A model generated the notes under the pieces. It ran no database searches and had not been told where the DNA came from. It was given only the letters and a program-made list of their open reading frames with translations. Positions 34,201-40,135 of a stretch of DNA of 64,000 nucleotides are shown here, one piece after another. Source of the DNA: Tessaracoccus oleiagri (lineage in GTDB: Bacteria > Actinomycetota > Actinomycetes > Propionibacteriales > Propionibacteriaceae); the NCBI RefSeq assembly GCF_900103275.1, contig NZ_FNGP01000002.1, positions 186,001 through 250,000 on the forward strand, in the 5' to 3' direction. The translations under genes were made by a program, and so were the position numbers. How positions within the stretch are numbered: position 1 is the stretch's first letter; each line of letters opens with the position of its first letter.

Positions 34201-34398
34201 GCTCCAGGCGGGGCCCCACCAGGTGCCGGCCGGGAAGGGCTCGTAGTCGCCGTCGGCCGCCACGTCGAACGGCACGGGCTCGCCGGGCGCCCGCCAGGCC
34301 TCGGCGGACAGTTTCGTGACGACGCTGACCTCCCGCCGCGCGATCCGCTCGCGCAGCTTCTCGATCCGGTCCTCGACGAGTTCGCGGTCGTCATGCAT
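31258..34398 (-). CDS. GH38 alpha-mannosidase
   Basis: A 1046-residue class II alpha-mannosidase, retaining mechanism, zinc-dependent. An N-terminal beta domain (about 1-260) is followed by the catalytic (alpha/beta)7 barrel with GHAHIDSAWLWP (zinc ligands His271 and Asp275 region), then CLWLPDSFGY with the nucleophile Asp385, the zinc-binding late histidine in LQFHDILPGS, and long C-terminal beta domains. Length is typical. No signal peptide, so it trims imported alpha-mannosides. ATG 34398 lies eight bases inside the GH4 gene end, and its stop overlaps the phosphodiesterase start. Confidence 0.94.
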   Translation of the reverse strand: MHDDRELVEDRIEKLRERIARREVSVVTKLSAEAWRAPGEPVPFDVAADGDYEPFPAGTWWGPAWSTWWLKLRGEVPAELRGSRLELRIDLGFVGDWAGNQSEGMVFTPDGTPLKAVNPMNRTVPLNFGRLADDLAAAGRPLVRDDGTVEFVVEAAANPDMTHYMGTPTQQGDRLTASDEPVWRYGGAEVVVRDANLFGLALDLDVLDGLMRQLPEHSTRRAKILRGLERAADVVDSGDMAQTAGAARDVLAPLIAGGANASAQRMTAIGHAHIDSAWLWPIRETKRKVLRTFSNVTALADEYPDFHFACTSAQHYQWLKEASPEVFGRVRDAIDRGQWHAVGGMWVESDTNLPGGEALVRQLTSGLRWMRDELGVRPDCLWLPDSFGYTGALPQIARLAGMRWFFTQKLSWNRLNKLPHHTFWWEGIDGTRIWTHFPPVDCYDSIVSAEEIVRAERNFKEKGATAHSLLPFGYGDGGGGPIREMMERVHRFADMEDAPVVTPGSPDEFFRAAVEDYAEPPVWSGELYLEFHRGVYTTQAELKRGNRRTEHGLAAVELLASMAVRANPDYRYPQEALEQLWRRMLLLQFHDILPGSSTSWVNREAAAEYRALAGEIETLLDEAWVALRSDAPSRSLLNASPFDRREVVAVGDALTLVEVPALAVAPAESAGAPEHPVTLRRDGDVTVLDNGLVRVGIGADGTVVSLRDLVEDREVLLPGGRGNLLRLHPDHPSAFDAWELEDHYDHQGTDVDGVASIEATVVDDLRVRVEVTREFGKSRAIQSISLDADSRTVDFGLWIDWKEREHVLKVGFPLDVRAARTSSEIQFGHIERPIAPNTSWDKARFETSGHRWMLLEEPGYGVALANGSSYGHDVLPAGGSSGAPTSGVHARLTLLRAPQAPDPLADLGEHSMDYSLTLGADVPAASRAGLRVNQPLHVLEGAATVESVARILPADAKSFAVIDSVKRAFDDSGDLVVRLHEAAGARSKVALVLSGEATSITEVDLLEDPVDEPTQALPDGGVASGERIALRLRPFQILTLRMKVDR

Positions 34399-35785
34399 CG
34401 GCGGTGTCCTTCAGGTAGTCGAGCGCGTCGAAGTGCTTGATGAGGTCGTCGAGCAGGGCCTCGGCCACGTCGTAGGAGTCGACGAGCGGGTGGTGCGTCA
34501 GCGCCAGGAGCGCATCCTGTCGGGACCCGTGGACAGCTGCATCGATCGTACGGCGTTCGATGTACTTGGCATTGACCACCATCCCACGCCCGTGCTCCGG
34601 CAGTCTGGCGCCAGGCAACGGCGTCACGCCCGAGCCGTCGACGCGGCACGGCACCTCCACCACGGCGTCGTCGTCCAGGTCCGGGAGGATGCCGTTGTTG
34701 GCCACGTTGAGGATCAGCTCCGCCGGCACGTCGTTGGCGATCGCATGCATGATGGCCAGCGCCACCTTGTCGTAGCCGCCGGTCTCGAGGTCCGCGTCGT
34801 CACGCTCGAAGCTGCCCGCCGCCTCCCGGTTGGTGGCCATGTAGGTGGTCTCCCGCTCCAGCCGCGTGCGCTCCCAGAGATCGTAGAGCCCGGACGCCGA
34901 GTTGTTGGCCGTCTGGTAGAAGCCCTTCTGCTGCTCGGCCAGGAACACGCCGCGCGTGCTGTCGGAGGACTGGTCGATCGTGAGGTCCTCGCGCGCGTAG
35001 TAGTAGTAGTGCAGGTACTCGTTCGGCACCGCGCCGAGCGCCCGGATGAGGTCGGCGCCGAAGAGGCGTCCCTCCTCGAAGGTCTCGATGACGTCCGGGC
35101 GCTCGAGCAGCAGCGGAAGCACGTCGCGTCCGTCGACGATCAGCCCCGTGAGCCAGCCGAGGTGGTTGAGCCCCGCATAGCGGAGGCGGATCCGCTCGCT
35201 GCCGGCGGTGACGGTGGGCAGGTCGGCGGGCAGCAGGCCGGCCGACTTCAGGGAGTCGATGATGCGGCGGGCCAGGCCCACCGGCGAGTCGCAGATCCCG
35301 ATCACCCGGCTCCCGAGGTGGCGCTGCATGACTTCGGTGATGACGCCGGCCGGGTTCGTGAAGTTGATGACCCACGCGTCTGGCGCGAAGCGCTTGATCT
35401 GCTCGACGAGGTCGAGCACGGCCGGGATGCCGCGCAACGCATAGGAGATGCCCCCTGCGCCCACGGTCTCCTGCCCGATGACGCCGTGGCGCAGCGAGAT
35501 CTGCTCGTCGAGGGCGCGTCCGGTGGTGCCACCAACGCGGATGGCCGAGAACACGAAGTCGGTGTCCGAGAGGGCTTCCCCGATGTCCTGCGTCGCCACG
35601 AGGCGCGGCGCCTCATCGACACGGTCCGCGAGCTCCGCGAGGACCCCGGAGATGGCGTCGAGCCGGGCGCGGTCGGTGTCGTAGAGGCGCACCTCCGTCA
35701 CGCGGTGCGGCGACTCGTCGGCCAGCAATGCCTTGTAGACGAGCGGAACGCGGAAGCCTCCGCCACCCATGATTGTGAGTTTCAT
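34391..35785 (-). CDS. GH4 NAD-dependent glycosidase
   Basis: A 464-residue GH4 enzyme, which uses NAD+, a divalent metal and a redox-elimination mechanism. NAD-binding loop MGGGGFRVP is near the N-terminus, NFTNPAG and the metal-binding cysteine motif GICDSPVGL in the middle, then NHLGWLTG and HYYYYARED. The four residues after the cysteine normally separate GH4 specificities (for example CN(I/V)P in 6-phospho-beta-glucosidases, CDMP in 6-phospho-alpha-glucosidases). CDSP fits neither exactly, so the substrate is open. No PTS genes are nearby to make 6-phospho-sugars. ATG 35785 overlaps the DeoR stop (ATGA). Confidence 0.9.
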   Translation of the reverse strand: MKLTIMGGGGFRVPLVYKALLADESPHRVTEVRLYDTDRARLDAISGVLAELADRVDEAPRLVATQDIGEALSDTDFVFSAIRVGGTTGRALDEQISLRHGVIGQETVGAGGISYALRGIPAVLDLVEQIKRFAPDAWVINFTNPAGVITEVMQRHLGSRVIGICDSPVGLARRIIDSLKSAGLLPADLPTVTAGSERIRLRYAGLNHLGWLTGLIVDGRDVLPLLLERPDVIETFEEGRLFGADLIRALGAVPNEYLHYYYYAREDLTIDQSSDSTRGVFLAEQQKGFYQTANNSASGLYDLWERTRLERETTYMATNREAAGSFERDDADLETGGYDKVALAIMHAIANDVPAELILNVANNGILPDLDDDAVVEVPCRVDGSGVTPLPGARLPEHGRGMVVNAKYIERRTIDAAVHGSRQDALLALTHHPLVDSYDVAEALLDDLIKHFDALDYLKDTADA

Positions 35786-36537
35786 ACGAACTTGACCTCT
35801 GTCTGGTTGATGCGGCACCGCTCCAGGAGTTGCGGTGCAAGGGTTTCGGCGTCGGTGATCACACCGTCGAGCGCCTCGACGTCGAAGGGCGAGCTGCCGC
35901 CCTTGCCGGGGAACTTGGTGGCGTCGGCGAGGAGGAAGGCCTTGGTGGCGGCGGCCCGGATGGCGCGCTTGACCCCGCTCTGCGAGTACGACGTGTCGCG
36001 GATGCGGCCGCTCTCCGACACTCCGGAGCAACCGAGGAAGGCGAGGTCCGCCTGCTGGCGCTGGAGCGCGTCGATCACGGGCATGCCCTCGAAGCACTGG
36101 TACTGCTCGGACCAGTGGCCGCCCAGGACGATGAGGTTGGCGTGCGATCCGGAGCGCAGGTGCTCGAACGCCGGGAGGGAGGCGGTCAGCACCGTGACGT
36201 CGCGGTCCTTCAACTCCATCGCGAGGTGGTGCACCGTGGTGCCGATGTCCAGGATCACGGTGGCACCGTCGGGCACCATCCGGGCAGCCTCGGCCGCGAT
36301 CCGCGCCTTGGACGCACCGGAGCGGGCCAGCGCGTCCTGGAACGGGTCGTCCACGTCGCCGGCGAGGCGCACGCCACCCCACGTACGATGCACCAGGTCC
36401 TGCTCCTCGAGTTCGGCGAGGTCGCGACGCATGGTGGCCGGGCTCACTTTGAGCTGCTCGGCGATCTCGGAGATGCCGACGAGGCCCCGGACCTGGAGCA
36501 ACTGGAGGATCTTCTCGTGGCGTACGGCTTTGAACAC
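35782..36537 (-). CDS. DeoR-family regulator of the GH4-GH38 operon
   Basis: A 251-residue DeoR repressor, paralogous to the one at 26976-27728. Helix-turn-helix region: RHEKILQLLQVRGLVGISEIAEQLKVSPATMRRDLAELEEQDLVHRTWGGV. Sensor domain: ILDIGTTVHHLAMEL, IVLGGHW, FLGCSGV, LADATKFPGKGG. GTG 36537 is my choice because it gives the common N-terminus (VFKAVRHEKI); an upstream in-frame ATG at 36603 would place coding sequence over the inverted repeats. It is divergent from the sugar ABC transporter genes and probably represses both. Confidence 0.88.
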   Translation of the reverse strand: MFKAVRHEKILQLLQVRGLVGISEIAEQLKVSPATMRRDLAELEEQDLVHRTWGGVRLAGDVDDPFQDALARSGASKARIAAEAARMVPDGATVILDIGTTVHHLAMELKDRDVTVLTASLPAFEHLRSGSHANLIVLGGHWSEQYQCFEGMPVIDALQRQQADLAFLGCSGVSESGRIRDTSYSQSGVKRAIRAAATKAFLLADATKFPGKGGSSPFDVEALDGVITDAETLAPQLLERCRINQTEVKFV

Positions 36538-36550
36538 GCGATAAACGTAC

Positions 36551-36599
36551 AACAAGTTTCCGGAAATTGCTCGTTCTCGATCATCTCGATCAACTTGTT
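36551..36599. promoter_or_regulatory. Candidate operator between DeoR2 and the ABC transporter
   Basis: AACAAGTT (36551-36558) and AACTTGTT (36592-36599) form an 8-bp inverted repeat. Between them TCTCGATCA is repeated exactly in tandem (36575-36583 and 36584-36592). The region is notably AT-richer than its surroundings. The remaining 270 bases to the binding-protein gene hold a TATAGT (36672-36677), a possible -10, and a palindrome TTGATCAA (36798-36805); I see no other gene there. Confidence 0.45.
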
Positions 36600-36871
36600 T
36601 CACAAAGCGGCGAGGTGGTGCTACGTTTGCGTCTACGACCAGACGGTCAAGGCAATCAAATGAGAAAACCTATAGTCAACATGCATGGGACGCGCGATGG
36701 CGCACGTCGGGCGACCACCTCAAGTCACCCGGTTCCTCGTCGCGGGGACGTGGCGATGAGCGAACGTCTCGCAGTGGATGCGAGCCGATCGCTCGACTTT
36801 GATCAACCTTGCTGGTCCAACGCTGGTCCCCTCCAGCACCAACCCACTCACACGAACCAAGGGAGTTCGAT

Positions 36872-38188
36872 ATGAAGGTTTCACGACGTTCACTCATGCA
36901 GGGCGGCGCAGCCGGCCTTGGCCTGCTCGGACTGGGCAGCCTCGCGGCGTGCTCGACGACGGCACCCACCCCCGCGGGCGGGGCCTCGGCAGGCGGCAGC
37001 GCAGGCGCCACCTCGATGGTCCTGTGGACCTGGCCGGAGGGCTTCGGGCAGGAGGTCCTCGACGCGGTGAAGTCGCAGTTCCCGCAGTACACGCTGCGCC
37101 AGGACGTCATCGGCGGTGACTTCAAGCAGAAGCTGACCACGACGTTCACCGCCGGTTCGGGCCTGCCGGACATCACCGGCGTGAAGGGCGAGGACATCGC
37201 GTTCTTCAAGACCCAGTCGAAGTATTTCGTCGACCTCAACAGCGTTGGCGCGGCGGACGTCAAGGACACCTACCTCGACTGGAAGTGGGCGCAGGCCACC
37301 GACTCCGAGGGCAAGCAGCTGGGCATCCCGATCGACATCGGCCCCACCGCCCTCTTCTACCGCTTCGACGTGTTCGAGGAGGCGGGCCTCCCGTCCGATC
37401 CGAAGGAACTGGCCGCGGCGATCCGCACCTGGGACGAGTACTTCGAGCTCGGCAAGGAGCTGCTGGCGGCACGCCCGGGCACCTACCTGATCCGCAACAC
37501 CGGCGGCATGTTCGACATCATGTGGAAGCAGGGCGGCAAGGGCTTCATCGACGAGACGGGCACCTTCATCGGCGACCAGGACCACATCCGCCAGGCCTGG
37601 GACACCGCGATCCGCGGCCTCGACGCCGGCATCGTCGCGACGCTGCAGTCCAACACCGCCGACATGGCCGCGGCCGTCAACGAGGGCAAGCTCCCGGCCG
37701 ACTTCGGCGCCTCCTGGCACCTGTCCGACCTGATGGTCGACGCCCCGGACACCGCGGGCAAGTGGCACGTCGCCGAGCACCCGGGCGAGGCGACCAACTA
37801 CGGCGGCTCGTTCCTGGCGATCCCGGAGGGCGCGAAGGACCCGGCCGCGTCGTTCGAGCTGATCAAGTTCATCCTGAACCCGCAGAACCAGGCCCACGAG
37901 TTCCAGGACAAGGGCAACTTCCCCGCCACCCCCGAGGCCTGGTCCATGCCCGAGGTAGCCGGCCCCGTCGAGTTCCTCGGCGGCCAGGTGGCCGCGGACG
38001 TCTTCGGTCACGCCGCCGAGACGGTGCAGACCCTGTTCGAGGATCCCAACGAGAACACGGTCAACGCGCCGTTCTACGCCGAGATCGACCTCGTGGAGGC
38101 CTCCGGCAAGGACCCGGAGCAGGCCTGGAACGACGCTGTCACGGCCGCGAAGCGGCTTGCCCAGCAGGTCGGCCTGTCCGTGAAATGA
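36872..38188 (+). CDS. Sugar ABC transporter substrate-binding lipoprotein
   Basis: A 438-residue family-1 type solute-binding protein. The signal peptide has twin arginines (SRRSLMQ) and a lipobox LAAC ending at Cys27, so it may travel by the Tat route and be anchored to the membrane. The mature part begins with a G/S/A-rich linker, then MVLWTWPEGFGQE, and a two-lobe sugar-binder pattern rich in tryptophan and aspartate (DWKWAQATD, GIPIDIGPTALFYR, late NYGGSFLAIPEGAKDP). ATG 36872 has AAGGGAG seven to eight bases before it. It opens an operon with two overlapping permeases. Position next to GH4/GH38 genes suggests it binds mannose-containing oligosaccharides. Confidence 0.93.
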   Translation: MKVSRRSLMQGGAAGLGLLGLGSLAACSTTAPTPAGGASAGGSAGATSMVLWTWPEGFGQEVLDAVKSQFPQYTLRQDVIGGDFKQKLTTTFTAGSGLPDITGVKGEDIAFFKTQSKYFVDLNSVGAADVKDTYLDWKWAQATDSEGKQLGIPIDIGPTALFYRFDVFEEAGLPSDPKELAAAIRTWDEYFELGKELLAARPGTYLIRNTGGMFDIMWKQGGKGFIDETGTFIGDQDHIRQAWDTAIRGLDAGIVATLQSNTADMAAAVNEGKLPADFGASWHLSDLMVDAPDTAGKWHVAEHPGEATNYGGSFLAIPEGAKDPAASFELIKFILNPQNQAHEFQDKGNFPATPEAWSMPEVAGPVEFLGGQVAADVFGHAAETVQTLFEDPNENTVNAPFYAEIDLVEASGKDPEQAWNDAVTAAKRLAQQVGLSVK

Positions 38189-39168
38189 GCGTTTCGACAC
38201 TTCGGCGGGGAAGCGAGACCGTCGCTTCCCCGCCGGTCGACGGCTTCCGCACGCTGTCGACCGGTCAGCGCGCCAGGAAGTCGCTGCCCATCTACGGAGC
38301 ACTCTCGCCGTACTTCCTGCTCTTCTTCACGTTCGGCGCCATGCCCATGCTGTTCACCATGGCGCTCGCCTTCACCAACTGGTCGGGGCTCGGTGACATC
38401 CGCTTCATCGGGATCGAGAACTTCCGGTACCTCGTCACCGACCCCCTCTTCTACAAGGCGCTGGGCAACACCCTGATCCTCTGGGTCATGGGCACGGTCC
38501 CGACGCTGACGTTCGCGACGATCGTGGCGCTGATGCTCAACTCCACGCTGCGCTTCTCCACGACCTACCGGGTCATCTACCTGATCCCGAACGTCACCTC
38601 CCTGGTGGCGATGGGCATCCTGTTCAGCTCGCTCTTCTCCAGCCAGTTCGGCCTCGCCAACGCCATCGTCAACCTGTTCGGATTCGGCAACATCGCTTGG
38701 CTGCAGAACGAGTGGGGCATCAAGATCGCGATCTCGGCGCTCACAACCTGGTCGTTCGTCGGCTACAACTCGTTGCTGATCCTCGCCGGGCTGCAGGCGA
38801 TCGACAAGACCCAGTACGAGTCGGCTGCGCTCGACGGCGCGGGCGGGTGGCGGACCTTCTTCCACATCACGCTGCCGCAGCTGCGCCCCATCGTCCTGTT
38901 CATCACGCTCATGTCGACGATCGGGTCCCTGCAGAGCTTCACCGAGGCGCAGGTGCTCACCTCGTCGCTCTCCTCCGGGGCGGCATCCGCGGGCGGCGTG
39001 GGCAACTCGGGTCTGACGATGGTGCTCTACTTCTACTCCGTGGCCTTCCAGGAGAACCGGTACGGGTACGGCGCCACCATCGCGTGGGGCGTGTTCGTCG
39101 TCGTGATGTTCTTCTCCGCGATCAACTGGATCGTCACGAAGGAACGCAAGGAAAGGATCGCGCGATGA
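38185..39168 (+). CDS. Sugar ABC transporter permease (MalF-like)
   Basis: A 327-residue inner-membrane permease with about six helices after a hydrophilic N-terminus of about 35 residues. The EAA loop that docks on the ATPase reads YESAALDGAGGWRTFFHITLP. It overlaps the binding-protein gene (ATGA) and the second permease (ATGA). No ATPase gene is in the operon, so a shared multiple-sugar ATPase (MsmX/MsiK type) is presumably encoded elsewhere, as is common in Gram-positives. Confidence 0.94.
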   Translation: MSVSTLRRGSETVASPPVDGFRTLSTGQRARKSLPIYGALSPYFLLFFTFGAMPMLFTMALAFTNWSGLGDIRFIGIENFRYLVTDPLFYKALGNTLILWVMGTVPTLTFATIVALMLNSTLRFSTTYRVIYLIPNVTSLVAMGILFSSLFSSQFGLANAIVNLFGFGNIAWLQNEWGIKIAISALTTWSFVGYNSLLILAGLQAIDKTQYESAALDGAGGWRTFFHITLPQLRPIVLFITLMSTIGSLQSFTEAQVLTSSLSSGAASAGGVGNSGLTMVLYFYSVAFQENRYGYGATIAWGVFVVVMFFSAINWIVTKERKERIAR

Positions 39169-40070
39169 GCATGTCCGCACGCGCCGTTCCCGCGGCCCTG
39201 GCCGGGGCCGCCATCGAGACGAGCGGCCGCCGCCCCCAGCGGCGCAGGAAGCTGCGCCCGGCCGACGTGGTGCGCCACGTCCTGCTCATTGTGGGCGGGC
39301 TGATCTCGCTGTTCCCGTTCTACTGGATGTTCGTGCTCTCGACGCATCCGTCGGCAGTGATCTACCAGTACCCGCCGGTGATGGTGCCCGGCGACCGGCT
39401 CGACGACAACGTCGGCTCCATCTTGTCGAAGATCAACATCTGGGGCGCGATGTCCAACACGCTGGTCGTCGCGCTGACGGTCACCGTGCTCGTCCTGCTC
39501 GTCGCCTCTCTGGCGGCGTTCGCGTTCGCGAAGTTCGAGTTCCCGGGCAAGAACGTCCTCTTCGGCATCGTGCTCGCGACGTTCCTTCTCCCGTCCCAGC
39601 TGGCGACGATCCCCCAGTTCCTGCTGATGGCGGAGCTCGGCTGGGTGGGCGACCTGAAGGCACTCATCTTCCCCAGCCTGGCGAGCGCGTTCGGCGTGTT
39701 CTGGCTGCGCCAGTACGCCACCAGCGCGATCCCGAAGGAGCTCCTGGAGGCCGCGACGATCGACGGGTGCGGGTTCTGGCGCCAGTACGTCCACGTGTGC
39801 CTTCCCACCATCCGGCCCGCGCTGGCATTCCTGGGCATGTTCACGTTCATCGGCTCGTGGAACGACTTCATGTGGCCGCTGATCGTCCTCACCGACCCCA
39901 GCAAGCTCACCCTCCAGGTGGCGCTCAGCCAGCTGAAGACCGCCCACGGCACCGACTACGGCATGCTGATGGCCTCGTCGCTCATCGCCGTGGTCCCGCT
40001 GCTGATCATCTTCGCGCTGGGCGCGAAGCAGTTCATGGCGGGCATCACCGAGGGCGCGGTCAAGGGCTGA
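39165..40070 (+). CDS. Sugar ABC transporter permease (MalG-like)
   Basis: A 301-residue permease with six helices following a basic N-terminus (RRPQRRRKLRP). The EAA loop is LLEAATIDGCGFWRQYVHVCLP, and the segment FLGMFTFIGSWNDFMWPLIVL is typical of the MalG/CUT1 group. It pairs with the preceding permease. ATG 39165 overlaps that gene's stop. The operon ends 20 bases later at a strong bidirectional hairpin. Confidence 0.94.
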   Translation: MSMSARAVPAALAGAAIETSGRRPQRRRKLRPADVVRHVLLIVGGLISLFPFYWMFVLSTHPSAVIYQYPPVMVPGDRLDDNVGSILSKINIWGAMSNTLVVALTVTVLVLLVASLAAFAFAKFEFPGKNVLFGIVLATFLLPSQLATIPQFLLMAELGWVGDLKALIFPSLASAFGVFWLRQYATSAIPKELLEAATIDGCGFWRQYVHVCLPTIRPALAFLGMFTFIGSWNDFMWPLIVLTDPSKLTLQVALSQLKTAHGTDYGMLMASSLIAVVPLLIIFALGAKQFMAGITEGAVKG

Positions 40071-40089
40071 CCCTCCCCCCTCTCCCGGA

Positions 40090-40135
40090 AAGCGACGGCG
40101 GCGTATTCCCTCCTGTGGGTACGCCGCCGTCGCTT
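40090..40135. terminator. Bidirectional terminator between permease and PEP-utilising enzyme genes
   Basis: A 16-bp perfect stem (AAGCGACGGCGGCGTA at 40090-40105 with its complement at 40120-40135) closes a 14-base loop that can pair further (CCC/GGG). It lies between converging stops, its last base being the first base of the opposite stop codon. Confidence 0.88.

Noticed and set aside
36541-36663. Short open frame continuing from the DeoR2 operator region on the plus strand
   Set aside because: No start signal or homology; it runs through the operator repeats and is best explained by the antisense of DeoR2.
36798-36805. TTGATCAA as an FNR half-site pair
   Set aside because: The palindrome is contiguous, without the N4 spacer, and sits before a sugar transporter with a DeoR regulator.
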